In this document: in pieces, positions 15,323 to 26,680 of the stretch | How positions within the stretch are numbered: the stretch's first letter is position 1 | How the letters are laid out: every line of letters begins with the position of its first letter | NCBI GenBank assembly: GCA_017623595.1 | Contig: JAGAOU010000044.1 | Location: 132,914 to 173,318 of the forward strand | From: Clostridia bacterium | GTDB lineage: Bacteria > Bacillota > Clostridia > Oscillospirales > UBA644 | Length of the DNA stretch: 40,405 bases | Reading direction: 5' to 3' | Program-made: the position numbers and the translations under genes | The notes under the pieces: generated by a model | Told to the model about the DNA's origin: nothing | The model's input: only the letters and a program-made list of their open reading frames with translations | The model's database searches: none

Positions 15323-16345
15323 TTATTCAATAAAGCCTCCGCAGAGGATTTTTCCGTCTTTATAGAATACGGCGGATTGGCCGGGGGTAGCCGCTCGCTG
15401 CGGTGTTTCGAAGATTGCGTGGAGCTTGTTCTCTCGTACTGAGACACGGCAGGGCGTTGCCTTGGCGGAAAAGCGGATCTTGCCCTCCGCCTCAAATTCG
15501 GTTGCGGTCGGTTCCAGGGCCTGGAACACGGGAGAGTTGACCGTGATTTCGGTGTGATCTACCACGTCCTTTTTGGACAAAATCACTCGATTGTTTTCCA
15601 TGTCCAGCGCCGACACATAGACGGGTGCTCCCAAGGCGATTCCGAGGTTCTTCCTCTGTCCGACGGTGTAGCGGATCAGCCCCTTGTGGCGTCCCACCGC
15701 TCGCTGTTCATCTTTCAGCCAAAAATCACCTTCGGGGAAGGCTCCCAGGCGACGCTCAATGTAGTCCACATAGTTTTCACCCTTAATAAAGCAGATGTCC
15801 TGACTGTCGGGCTTTTGGAAGACGGGAAGATTGAATTCTTCTGCAAGTCTGCGATTTTCGTCCTTGCCGGTATTTGCGAGAGGGAAGAGAATTCGCCCCA
15901 GCTGCTCTTGGGTCAATCGGTACAGCATGTAGGATTGATCCTTTTCTGTAACGGCACGGACAAAATAACGTCCGTTTTCCTGCCCTACGTCGGCGTAATG
16001 TCCTGTGGCAATCTTGTCAACAGACAGTTCATCCGCCTTGTCGCACAGAGCTTTGAACTTCACCTTCGGATTGCAGACAATGCAGGGATTCGGGGTTCTT
16101 GCATGTGCGTAACAGTCGAGAAAGTCGGTTACAACGGTTTTGTCAAAGCTTTTGCGCAGATCTGCGGTGTGTAAGGTTATCCCCAGATGATCTGCAACCC
16201 TTTTTGCATCGGTTAAGCCTTGGGTGTCCGCATCGTGCATGATGCAGTAGAGCCCTATGACATCATATCCGTCTTTTTGTAAAAGAGCGGCGGTTAACGC
16301 ACTGTCAACTCCGCCGCTCAATCCGACCAAAACTGATTTTTTCAT
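15323..16345 (-). CDS. mnmA: tRNA-specific 2-thiouridylase MnmA
   Basis: A 340-residue enzyme that thiolates U34 of tRNA-Lys, -Glu and -Gln at the wobble position using ATP and persulfide sulfur. The PP-loop SGGVDS is at about residues 10-15. The catalytic cysteine pair is in NPCIVCN (Cys88/Cys91) and SQDICF (Cys185), and GHYA and QSYML blocks are present. The C-terminal beta barrel (KIRFSAKATPCRV, GQSAVFY) is complete. The ATG at 16345 shares its A with the TGA of iscU (TGATG), so the two are translationally coupled; an in-frame TTG at 16348 is less likely. It follows iscS and iscU, the sulfur source for this reaction, in one operon. Confidence 0.97.
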   Translation of the reverse strand: MKKSVLVGLSGGVDSALTAALLQKDGYDVIGLYCIMHDADTQGLTDAKRVADHLGITLHTADLRKSFDKTVVTDFLDCYAHARTPNPCIVCNPKVKFKALCDKADELSVDKIATGHYADVGQENGRYFVRAVTEKDQSYMLYRLTQEQLGRILFPLANTGKDENRRLAEEFNLPVFQKPDSQDICFIKGENYVDYIERRLGAFPEGDFWLKDEQRAVGRHKGLIRYTVGQRKNLGIALGAPVYVSALDMENNRVILSKKDVVDHTEITVNSPVFQALEPTATEFEAEGKIRFSAKATPCRVSVRENKLHAIFETPQRAATPGQSAVFYKDGKILCGGFIE

Positions 16346-16788
16346 CAACCGCAGTGGTCACAGCAACTGCAGGACCCACCGCAAGCGGAGGTCTTGATGC
16401 CGTAATCTTCGGGGTTTTCCCCTTGCTTAACCAGGTAGTCGGCGATTGCGGCTCGCACCGCTTCCTCCGCCAGCACGGAGCAATGGATCTTTACGGGGGG
16501 GAGTCCGTCGAGAGCCTCAACTACGGCTTTGTTGGTCAATTGCAGGGCTTCGCGGACCGATTTTCCTTTGATCAATTCCGTGGCCATGGAGGAGGTTGCA
16601 ACCGCCGCTCCGCAGCCAAAGGTTTTGAACTTGACATCGGTGATAATATCATGATCAATCTTCAGATAGATCTTCATGATGTCTCCGCATTTTGCGTTAC
16701 CCACTTCTCCCACGCCGTTTGCGTCGGCAAGCTCGCCCACGTTGCGGGGATTGGAGAAATGGTCCATGAGTTTAGCACTGTAAATCAT
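16345..16788 (-). CDS. Fe-S cluster scaffold IscU/NifU-like, with Cys-rich tail
   Basis: A 147-residue scaffold on which Fe-S clusters are built from iron and IscS-derived sulfur. The three cluster cysteines are Cys34 (GNAKCGD), Cys59 (FGCGAA) and Cys103 (KIHCSVLAEEA), with the usual spacing. The start at 16788 has AAGGA 7 nt upstream; an upstream in-frame ATG at 16839 lies inside the iscS end and has no site. The last 12 residues carry five further Cys (136, 140, 142, 143 and 146), a short tail absent from classical IscU and resembling a metal-binding or redox appendix. The gene lies between iscS (17 nt gap) and mnmA (1-nt overlap). Confidence 0.93.
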   Translation of the reverse strand: MIYSAKLMDHFSNPRNVGELADANGVGEVGNAKCGDIMKIYLKIDHDIITDVKFKTFGCGAAVATSSMATELIKGKSVREALQLTNKAVVEALDGLPPVKIHCSVLAEEAVRAAIADYLVKQGENPEDYGIKTSACGGSCSCCDHCG

Positions 16789-16805
16789 TGGTAATTCCTT
16801 TCGGA

Positions 16806-17987
16806 TCAAAGAGTTTCTTGGTTTTTCACGTTTTCCCACAGGGGAGACATTTCTCGAAGTCGCTGAGCAATTTTTGGAAGGACCTCAAGAATGTATTCCA
16901 CCTCTTCCATGGTGTTTTCTGTGCAAAAACTGAAGCGCACCGAGCCATGAGCAATTTCATGGGGAAGACCGATGGCAAGAAGCACATGAGAGGGATCCAG
17001 ATCCCCCGATGCGCATGCAGAGCCCGAGGTGGCGCAGATGCCGTTCATGTCCAGCAGAAGGAGCATGGATTCTCCTTCAATATACTTAATGGAAACATTC
17101 ACAGTTCCGGGCAGGCGATCGTGGGAAGGTGTGTTGACTTTGCAATGGGGAATTGCTTTGACAATGCCGTCGATAAGACGGTCCCGCAGGGAGGCCACAT
17201 ACGCCATGTCCCGTTCCAGGTTTGCTGTAGCCTTTTCGATGGCTGCACCGATGGCAAGAATTCCTGCCATGTTTTCCGTGCCGGGACGGCGACTGCGTTC
17301 CTGTCCGCCACCGTTCATCAGGTTGTCGGGAAGGACGCCCCGACGCACGTAGAGGGCACCTACACCCTTGGGTGCGTGGAATTTATGCCCCGAAAGGCTC
17401 AGCAGATCCACACCCATTTTCTGCACATCCACGGGAATGTGTCCCACAGCCTGAACTGCATCGGTGTGGAAGAACACGTTGTGTTCCTTTGCAACCTTTG
17501 CGATTTCTTCGATGGGCTGGATGGATCCGATCTCGTTGTTTGCGGTCATGACCGTAATCAGAACCGTGTCGGGACGGATGGCATCCTCTACTTGCTGTGC
17601 GGTAATAAACCCTTCCTCGTTGACCGGCAAAAAGGTTACTTCGTAGCCTTCTTTTTCCATGGCCTTCAGCGTTTCGAGAACCGCATGGTGTTCAATGTTT
17701 GTGGAAATAATATGCTTGCCCTTTTTGGCGGCGTAATGCTTTGTGATTCCGCGGATTGCCCAGTTGTCAGATTCGGTTCCGCAGGAGGTAAAATAGATCT
17801 CCTGGGGGCGGCAGTTGATGGCTTTTGCCACCTGCTCCCGCGCCTTGTCCAAGGCCTCACGGGCTTCGCGTCCCTTGGAATAGATGGTGCTGGGGTTTCC
17901 GTAAAGTTCTCCGAGGGCGGGCATCATAGCCTTGACCACATCGGGATCGATGTGCGTGGTTGCGGCGTTGTCGGCGTATACGAACAT
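16806..17987 (-). CDS. Cysteine desulfurase (IscS/NifS type)
   Basis: A 393-residue PLP enzyme converting L-cysteine to alanine and enzyme-bound persulfide. The PLP lysine is Lys202 in LSGHKFHAPKG and the mobile catalytic cysteine is Cys325 in TSGSACASGDLDPSHVL, of the long-loop class I type. YADNAATT at the N-terminus and RPGTENMAGI are family signatures. It lies 18 nt after pduL and 17 nt before iscU. Sulfur from it should supply both cluster assembly and MnmA, which are in the same operon. As in many Clostridia no isc regulator, hscA or fdx genes accompany it. Confidence 0.96.
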   Translation of the reverse strand: MFVYADNAATTHIDPDVVKAMMPALGELYGNPSTIYSKGREAREALDKAREQVAKAINCRPQEIYFTSCGTESDNWAIRGITKHYAAKKGKHIISTNIEHHAVLETLKAMEKEGYEVTFLPVNEEGFITAQQVEDAIRPDTVLITVMTANNEIGSIQPIEEIAKVAKEHNVFFHTDAVQAVGHIPVDVQKMGVDLLSLSGHKFHAPKGVGALYVRRGVLPDNLMNGGGQERSRRPGTENMAGILAIGAAIEKATANLERDMAYVASLRDRLIDGIVKAIPHCKVNTPSHDRLPGTVNVSIKYIEGESMLLLLDMNGICATSGSACASGDLDPSHVLLAIGLPHEIAHGSVRFSFCTENTMEEVEYILEVLPKIAQRLREMSPLWENVKNQETL

Positions 17988-18005
17988 AGAAAGTGCCTTT
18001 CGAAA

Positions 18006-18575
18006 TTAAAGAATGATTTCCCCTTCAACAACGCCCTTCATAGCGGCGGCGTTGGCTTCATCTGTGTCGATGTGCATAGCGGGAGCATAGGAGGAGCTGA
18101 CACGGCAGATTACATCACCGAAGGTCAGAGAGCGGCCGTCGGTTTCCACCTTCACGGAAACGATCTGCTTGTCCTGAACACCGAATTCGGCAGCAACCTC
18201 GGGGGTAAGGTGAATGTGACGCTTTGCAACGATCACACCTTCGCTCAGTTCCACTTCGCCGCAGGGACCCACTACGGTGCAGGGGGCAGAACCGGCAACA
18301 TCACCGGATTCGCGGATGGGAGCGGTAAGACCGAGGGTGCGGGCATCGGTGAAGGAAACTTCAACCTGAGTGTCCTTGCGTTCGGGACCGAGGATGGACA
18401 TCTTCAGTTCGCCCTTGGGACCGCGGACAATAACCTTCTCTTCGCAGGCAAACTGGCCGGGCTGAGAGAGGTCTTTCTTATTGGTGAGCTTGTGATCCGC
18501 ACCGAAGAGAACGGCCAGATCGGCAGCAGATACGTGAATGTGTCTTGCGGAGGTTTCGACGATTACTTTTTTCAT
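18006..18575 (-). CDS. pduL: Phosphate propanoyl/acetyltransferase PduL
   Basis: A 189-residue PduL phosphotransacylase, which interconverts acyl-CoA and acyl phosphate using two zinc ions. The metal-binding histidine blocks are ARHIHVS (His12, His14), AKRHIHLTP and AMHIDTDEANA, in two swapped beta-barrel domains. The N-terminal amphipathic peptide that sends PduL into bacterial microcompartments is missing, and no shell genes are nearby, so this is the cytoplasmic form that probably replaces Pta in acetate formation. AAAGGAA precedes the ATG. It is the first gene of the operon with iscS, iscU and mnmA; no functional link to sulfur transfer is evident. Confidence 0.94.
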   Translation of the reverse strand: MKKVIVETSARHIHVSAADLAVLFGADHKLTNKKDLSQPGQFACEEKVIVRGPKGELKMSILGPERKDTQVEVSFTDARTLGLTAPIRESGDVAGSAPCTVVGPCGEVELSEGVIVAKRHIHLTPEVAAEFGVQDKQIVSVKVETDGRSLTFGDVICRVSSSYAPAMHIDTDEANAAAMKGVVEGEIIL

Positions 18576-18647
18576 AATAACAGGTTCCTTTCGTATGTGA
18601 AGTTAATATTATTCCAACATAATATTATAGAGCATTTATCCGAAAAA

Positions 18648-18663
18648 ACGGTTTCAAAACTGT
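18648..18663 (-). terminator. Weak terminator after ligA
   Basis: On the minus strand an imperfect hairpin (ACAGTT, loop TTGA, AACCGT with one mismatch) is followed by a T-run and lies just after the ligA stop codon. The stem is weak, so read-through into pduL is possible. A TATAAT further downstream at about 18631-18626 may be the pduL -10 but lacks a good -35. Confidence 0.35.
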
Positions 18664-18680
18664 GAATCTTTTGTGATATA

Positions 18681-22694
<4,014 letters not shown>

Positions 22695-22696
22695 CT

Positions 22697-24205
22697 ATGA
22701 ACGGTGTCTGTGGAGAACTTCCGGAAAAGATCGACCTTTGCGCACAAGCCAGAAAGGATGCGATTCGCAACGCCCCCGACCGTATCACAGTGTCGGGAAC
22801 CTCTTATTTTGTCAGCAATGACGGAGACGATCGCTTTGATGGGTTGTCTGCTCTGCGTCCGTGGAAAACCCTTGCCCGTGTTTCTTCGGCCGAACTTCAT
22901 CCCGGAGACGGCGTTTTCTTCCGTCGAGGAGATGTTTTTCGTGGTTTTGTGGCTACCCGTTCCGGGGTCACCTATGCCGCCTACGGAGAAGGGGAGAAAC
23001 CGAAGTTCTATGGTTGGGACAAGTCTCTTGCCAAACCTTCGCTTTGGGAACTTTGGGACGAGCCCCACCATATTTGGAAATGGAAAGAGCCCATTCTTGA
23101 TTGCGGCACCTTAGTCTTTAACGAGGGCGAATTTCACAGCCGAAAGTTGATTCCTTCCTATATCAACGGTCGCTTTGTCTGCAGAGAGGATGAATCCCGT
23201 CTGTTTGATCCTGCGAGGGAGATGACCCGGGATCTGGATATCGTCTGCTTTTATGAGGAACGGATGAATACCAATCCTTCCAAGGGACAGGATTTCCCGG
23301 TTCCTCAGATTGATGATCATAGTTTCGGTTCTCTTTATCTCCGTTGCGATCGGGGTAATCCGGGGGATGTTTTCTCCTCTGTGGAGGCCTTGCCTCGCCG
23401 AAATCTCTTCCAGGTAAGACAGAACGACCATGTTACGATTAACAACCTTTGTATCAAGTATGCGGGTGCCCACGCAATCGGTGCGGGCGGCTCCTGCGTG
23501 AAGGGGCTGCATGTGTCGGATTGCGAGATTGGCTGGGTGGGCGGCTCCATTCAGCATTATCTCGGCACCGATCCCAATTATCCCCAAGGGGGACGGGGTA
23601 CGGTTACTCGCTACGGCAACGGCGTGGAGGTCTACGGCGGATGCGACGGCTATACGGTGGAGAACTGCTATATTTATCAGGTTTATGATGCGGCGATTAC
23701 CCATCAGGTTACCACAAACGGAAAGATCTATTTGTTGAATAACATCCGTTATGTTAATAATCTTGTAGAGTATTGTGTCTATTCCATTGAGTATTTCCTG
23801 GAAAAGAACGGGGGAGACCGTGACAGTTGTATTTCCGATTGCGAAATCAGCGGAAATATTCTTCGTTTTTCCGGATACGGATGGGGGCAGCAACGACATA
23901 ATACCGACACCCCCGCCCATATCAAGGGCTGGAGTTATGAAAACACCGCCCGCACCTTTACGATTCACGATAATATCTTTGATCGGGCCGCCTATCGGAT
24001 GCTTCATTTGGTGGCAAAGGAGCAGGAGAGCCTGCCTGCCCTTTCCGACAATACTTATGTTCAGACCTTAAACCGTTCTTTGGGACAGTATGGGGCCAAT
24101 TCCGAGGTTGAGCCTCCGAATATGCCCTTTGACGGGTCTGTGGAACAAACCTTGCAAAGGGTCTTTGCAGAGTCAAATCCCACCGTAATTTTTGTGGAGG
24201 AATAA
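22697..24205 (+). CDS. Right-handed parallel beta-helix protein, putative polysaccharide-active
   Basis: A 502-residue protein with no signal peptide. Segments such as VTINNLCIKYAGAHAIGAGG, LHVSDCEIGWVGGSIQ, YTVENCYIYQVYDAAITHQ and SDCEISGNILRFSGYG are successive rungs of a right-handed parallel beta helix, as in pectate lyases and sulfatase-linked GH/PL proteins. The N-terminal block YFVSNDGDDRFDGLSALRPWKTL is the usual entry of the PL/GH-like 'right-handed beta helix region' family. AAGGAG lies 7 nt before the ATG at 22697. A YhcH-family gene follows after 3 nt, so both probably handle products of the same glycan. Catalytic residues cannot be fixed by eye; activity could be lyase or hydrolase. 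Confidence 0.8.
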   Translation: MNGVCGELPEKIDLCAQARKDAIRNAPDRITVSGTSYFVSNDGDDRFDGLSALRPWKTLARVSSAELHPGDGVFFRRGDVFRGFVATRSGVTYAAYGEGEKPKFYGWDKSLAKPSLWELWDEPHHIWKWKEPILDCGTLVFNEGEFHSRKLIPSYINGRFVCREDESRLFDPAREMTRDLDIVCFYEERMNTNPSKGQDFPVPQIDDHSFGSLYLRCDRGNPGDVFSSVEALPRRNLFQVRQNDHVTINNLCIKYAGAHAIGAGGSCVKGLHVSDCEIGWVGGSIQHYLGTDPNYPQGGRGTVTRYGNGVEVYGGCDGYTVENCYIYQVYDAAITHQVTTNGKIYLLNNIRYVNNLVEYCVYSIEYFLEKNGGDRDSCISDCEISGNILRFSGYGWGQQRHNTDTPAHIKGWSYENTARTFTIHDNIFDRAAYRMLHLVAKEQESLPALSDNTYVQTLNRSLGQYGANSEVEPPNMPFDGSVEQTLQRVFAESNPTVIFVEE

Positions 24206-24208
24206 GCA

Positions 24209-24670
24209 GTGATTTTCGATTCTTTTGAACACATTTCCCGTTACTTTTCTGCGGCTGAGGGGGTTGAGGCTGCTGCCAACGCTATGAAAAACTACTCCAA
24301 AGAGAATTTTCCCCTTGGGAAGATCACAGTGGATGGCGAGCAGGTCTTTCTGAATCTGCAAGCCTATGAAACGGCACCGCGCAATGTTCGTCAGCTGGAA
24401 GTCCATGAGAAGTATATGGATATTTTCTACCTTGTGGAAGGGCAGGAGGTTGTCCTGGTAAAGTCTGTCGACCGCCTCACCTGTATCACCCGCCCCTATT
24501 GCCCCGAGACAGAAGCCGCCTTTGGGCCTCAGGACGGCGATGAAGCGTCCTTTGTGTTGCGCGAGGGGGATTTTGTGATCTTGTTCCCCGGAGAAGCCCA
24601 CGCCTCGGGAATTGCCGTGGATGGATGCGGAGCGGTCAAGAAAATTGTCGGCAAGGTTCGTATTAACTGA
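24209..24670 (+). CDS. YhcH/YjgK/YiaL family (DUF386) sugar protein
   Basis: A 153-residue cupin-fold protein of the family that includes E. coli YhcH and EbgC. Typical blocks are QLEVHEKYMDIFYLVEG, DFVILFPGEAHASG and KKIVGKVRIN; the His/Glu of LEVHEKYMD and the His of GEAHA form the metal site. Family members are linked to catabolism of sialic acid, uronates or galactosides, perhaps as anomerases or isomerases. The start is GTG at 24209 with GGAGG 8 nt upstream. It follows the beta-helix gene with a 3-nt gap, which supports a shared uronate or acidic-sugar pathway. The precise reaction is not known. Confidence 0.9.
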   Translation: MIFDSFEHISRYFSAAEGVEAAANAMKNYSKENFPLGKITVDGEQVFLNLQAYETAPRNVRQLEVHEKYMDIFYLVEGQEVVLVKSVDRLTCITRPYCPETEAAFGPQDGDEASFVLREGDFVILFPGEAHASGIAVDGCGAVKKIVGKVRIN

Positions 24671-24685
24671 ATATTGCATGAAAAA

Positions 24686-24711
24686 ACGCACCTGTTTTCC
24701 TACGGGTGCGT
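24686..24711. terminator. Terminator after the YhcH-family gene
   Basis: ACGCACCTG and CGGGTGCGT pair around a TTTTCCTA loop. The T-tail is better on the minus strand (TTTTTT) than on the plus (CGATTCTTT), though the gene it follows is on the plus strand. Confidence 0.6.
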
Positions 24712-24758
24712 CGATTCTTTGAAAAAACAACTGAGTTTCTTTTTTTTAAAAAAGAACA

Positions 24759-24771
24759 CAACTGTCAGTTG
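24759..24771. promoter_or_regulatory. Possible operator upstream of the XRE gene
   Basis: CAACTGTCAGTTG is a perfect interrupted palindrome located 21 nt upstream of the -35 box of the XRE gene. Part of it (CAACTGAGTTTC at about 24728) recurs 30 nt further upstream. Autoregulation by the XRE protein is a reasonable guess. Confidence 0.4.
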
Positions 24772-24792
24772 AGTTTCCATCCGAATAAGTTC

Positions 24793-24821
24793 TTTACAAA
24801 GGGTTGAATCTGTGGTATAAT
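24793..24821 (+). promoter_or_regulatory. Promoter of the XRE-family gene
   Basis: TTTACA (24793-24798), 17 nt, TATAAT (24816-24821), followed by a leader of about 45 nt. Confidence 0.8.
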
Positions 24822-24871
24822 GGGACTATAGACGAGGCGCGCGGTCGTCGGAATAAAAAGGAGTCGGTTTT

Positions 24872-25681
24872 ATGAAAAATATTGATATTTCCAAGCATAT
24901 AACGGATCTGCGAAAAAAGAAGGGAATCACTCAAGAGCAGTTGGCCACCGCCCTCAATATCTCCCCACAGGCGGTTTCCAAGTGGGAAACCGGGATCTCT
25001 CAGCCGGACACTCAGACACTTCCGCTGATTGCCGAATTTTTTTGCGTTAGTATTGATTACCTCTTTTACGGATGTGACTACACCTACAACGACATCTACA
25101 ATAAGATTTTCGACAAGGTTGCAGAACACCCGCAAATGAGCAAGGAATCTTACGATGATGCTTTGACCGTGTTTGGTTACGCACACCATGGGCTAAGCCG
25201 ATGGAATTTGAAAAATCGGGATATTCCTCTTTACGATGAACCTCTGCATCTGTCAAACGAGAACGGAGTGTCTCTTTTGTCGGGGAAAGGGTACGGAGCG
25301 ATTCTCACAAGGGCTTTTTTCGAAAGCATTAACCGAGAGACGCTTGAGTTTGCCCGTCCTCTGTTCCGTGTTTTGTCCGAAGAAAATAATCTTCTTGTCT
25401 GCATGGCCATTGTGTCAATGAGCGATATCAGTTTTGGAGAACTGAAGGAAAAATCAGGGCTTGAGGATGGGGTGTTGCGCACCTCCCTGGATGCGCTGAA
25501 AGCGGCAAATCTGGTCATCGAAAAGGAATCCAAGCATAAGGTTTTGGGATATACCTATGAGATTAACGACATGTATCATACTTGTCTGTGCATTCTTGTA
25601 GCTACTGCTGAGATGCAGCGATTCTCCCTGAAGGGGATTTCCTGTTGTATGGGGTATGGCGATTTTCCGATCCAATTGTAA
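24872..25681 (+). CDS. XRE-family transcriptional regulator with C-terminal winged-helix-like domain
   Basis: A 269-residue regulator. The N-terminal HTH_3 domain (about 6-62: ITDLRKKKGITQEQLATALN, SPQAVSKWETG) is clear. A middle segment links to a C-terminal part (about 160-245) with FGELKEKSGLEDGVLRTSLDALKAANLV, which reads as an ArsR-like winged helix and suggests a second DNA- or effector-binding domain. Cys occur near the end (CLCILVAT, ISCCMGYG). AAAAGGAG precedes the ATG. It is a single-gene unit between a promoter and a terminator, with a palindrome upstream that may be its own operator. No target gene is obvious. Confidence 0.88.
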   Translation: MKNIDISKHITDLRKKKGITQEQLATALNISPQAVSKWETGISQPDTQTLPLIAEFFCVSIDYLFYGCDYTYNDIYNKIFDKVAEHPQMSKESYDDALTVFGYAHHGLSRWNLKNRDIPLYDEPLHLSNENGVSLLSGKGYGAILTRAFFESINRETLEFARPLFRVLSEENNLLVCMAIVSMSDISFGELKEKSGLEDGVLRTSLDALKAANLVIEKESKHKVLGYTYEINDMYHTCLCILVATAEMQRFSLKGISCCMGYGDFPIQL

Positions 25682-25689
25682 TTTAACAT

Positions 25690-25728
25690 AATAGAGGCTG
25701 AATGAAAATGTATCGTTCAGCCTCTATT
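25690..25728. terminator. Bidirectional terminator between converging regulator genes
   Basis: AATAGAGGCTGAA and TTCAGCCTCTATT form a perfect 13-bp stem with a T-rich tail on the plus strand. The stop codon of the converging AraC-family gene (25726-25724) lies inside the right arm. Confidence 0.85.
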
Positions 25729-26518
25729 TTAATTTTTGGTTGCGGAATTTTGCAGGAGTGACGTTTGTTGCTTCTTTGAAAACGCGGCAAAAATACGGAA
25801 GGGAGGAGAATCCGCTTTGCAGCGCACAGTCTTCCAAAGAAAGAAAAGGATACTTCATCAGTTCTTTTGAGTTTTTCAGCCGCACCGATGTCAGATAGCG
25901 GGACGGTGGGATCCCGTACTGTTCTTTAAAGAGTCTTCGAAAATAAACCGCGCTCATATTCGCCTGCACTGCCAAGGCTTCCACAGACAGATTCGGATCC
26001 GCATAGTTTCTTTCCAAAAAGGACTTTGCTTCTTCCAGTTTTTCCTTCAGATCCTTTTCTCGATACACCTTATTTTGGGTTTGCAGAATGATTCTGTAGA
26101 TTTCGTATAATGTGCAAAGCAGGTCCGGAAAAGTTCTGTTTGAAAGGTTTTTGTAGGTGCTTAAGAGCTTGTGAAAACGATTTTCCGCGTCGGAACAGTT
26201 TTGAGGAGTATAAAAAATCCCTTTTCGCGGAGTGTCTCCTTCAAACACAAAATCGCAAAAGATATGACGGTACACGTTGCTTTGTACGGACATTGTGTAT
26301 ACGGAGCGGTGCGGTAGATACAGAATGTCTCCGGTCTTGACCGTAAATTCGATTCCGTCGTCAAACCGATAATGACAGCTTCCTTCCAGGATGAAAACAA
26401 GGCCGTCGCAGTGTCTGCCGCAGACATGGATTACTCTTTTGTTGTGCAACTCTCCGGGAATGACCCGTTGCACGTTTTTGATATACAGAGGACTCGTGGA
26501 AATGTCGATTTTATTCAT
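25724..26518 (-). CDS. AraC-family regulator, divergent from the glycyl radical enzyme
   Basis: A 264-residue regulator with an N-terminal cupin-like effector domain (about 15-100; GLVFILEGSCHYRF, TGDILYLPHRSVY) and a C-terminal pair of HTH motifs (about 165-262; LSVEALAVQANMSAVYFRRLFKEQYG and LEDCALQSGFSSLPYFCRVFKEATNVTPAKFR). This is the layout of AraC activators that sense a small molecule, often a sugar. AAGGAAGAG precedes the ATG. It is transcribed away from the glycyl radical enzyme gene, and both promoters carry the same 16-nt sequence over their -10 boxes, so it most likely controls itself and the radical enzyme. The effector is unknown and is probably the enzyme's substrate. Confidence 0.93.
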   Translation of the reverse strand: MNKIDISTSPLYIKNVQRVIPGELHNKRVIHVCGRHCDGLVFILEGSCHYRFDDGIEFTVKTGDILYLPHRSVYTMSVQSNVYRHIFCDFVFEGDTPRKGIFYTPQNCSDAENRFHKLLSTYKNLSNRTFPDLLCTLYEIYRIILQTQNKVYREKDLKEKLEEAKSFLERNYADPNLSVEALAVQANMSAVYFRRLFKEQYGIPPSRYLTSVRLKNSKELMKYPFLSLEDCALQSGFSSLPYFCRVFKEATNVTPAKFRNQKLK

Positions 26519-26545
26519 GGCGCTCTTCCTTGAGATCTTGATACT

Positions 26546-26660
26546 TTCAGTATAACACAGACCTGTTAAAATGTCAATAGATTTTGTGTTTTCTGTTTCG
26601 AAAAGTATAAAAATTTCCCTTTTGCTTCTTTACAAAGACTGATTTCTGTGTTATACTGAA
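26546..26660. promoter_or_regulatory. Divergent promoters sharing a 16-nt inverted repeat (AraC gene / glycyl radical operon)
   Basis: TCTGTGTTATACTGAA occurs on the plus strand at 26645-26660 and, inverted, at 26561-26546. Each copy contains the -10 box TATACT of one promoter: leftward TTGACA (26577-26572), 17 nt, TATACT (26554-26549) for the AraC gene; rightward TTTACA (26629-26634), 17 nt, TATACT (26652-26657) for the enzyme. Identity extends 5 nt upstream and 5 nt downstream of the -10 boxes, which suggests a protein-binding site rather than chance. Confidence 0.7.
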
Positions 26661-26680
26661 TTCCGAAGGGAGAGGATCTG

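Noticed and set aside
18006..18575. Part of a bacterial microcompartment locus
   Set aside because: PduL lacks the N-terminal targeting peptide, and there are no shell protein genes here or next to the glycyl radical enzyme.
16788..18665. A 625-codon plus-strand frame across iscS and pduL
   Set aside because: It is antisense to two conserved enzymes and shows no recognisable domain.
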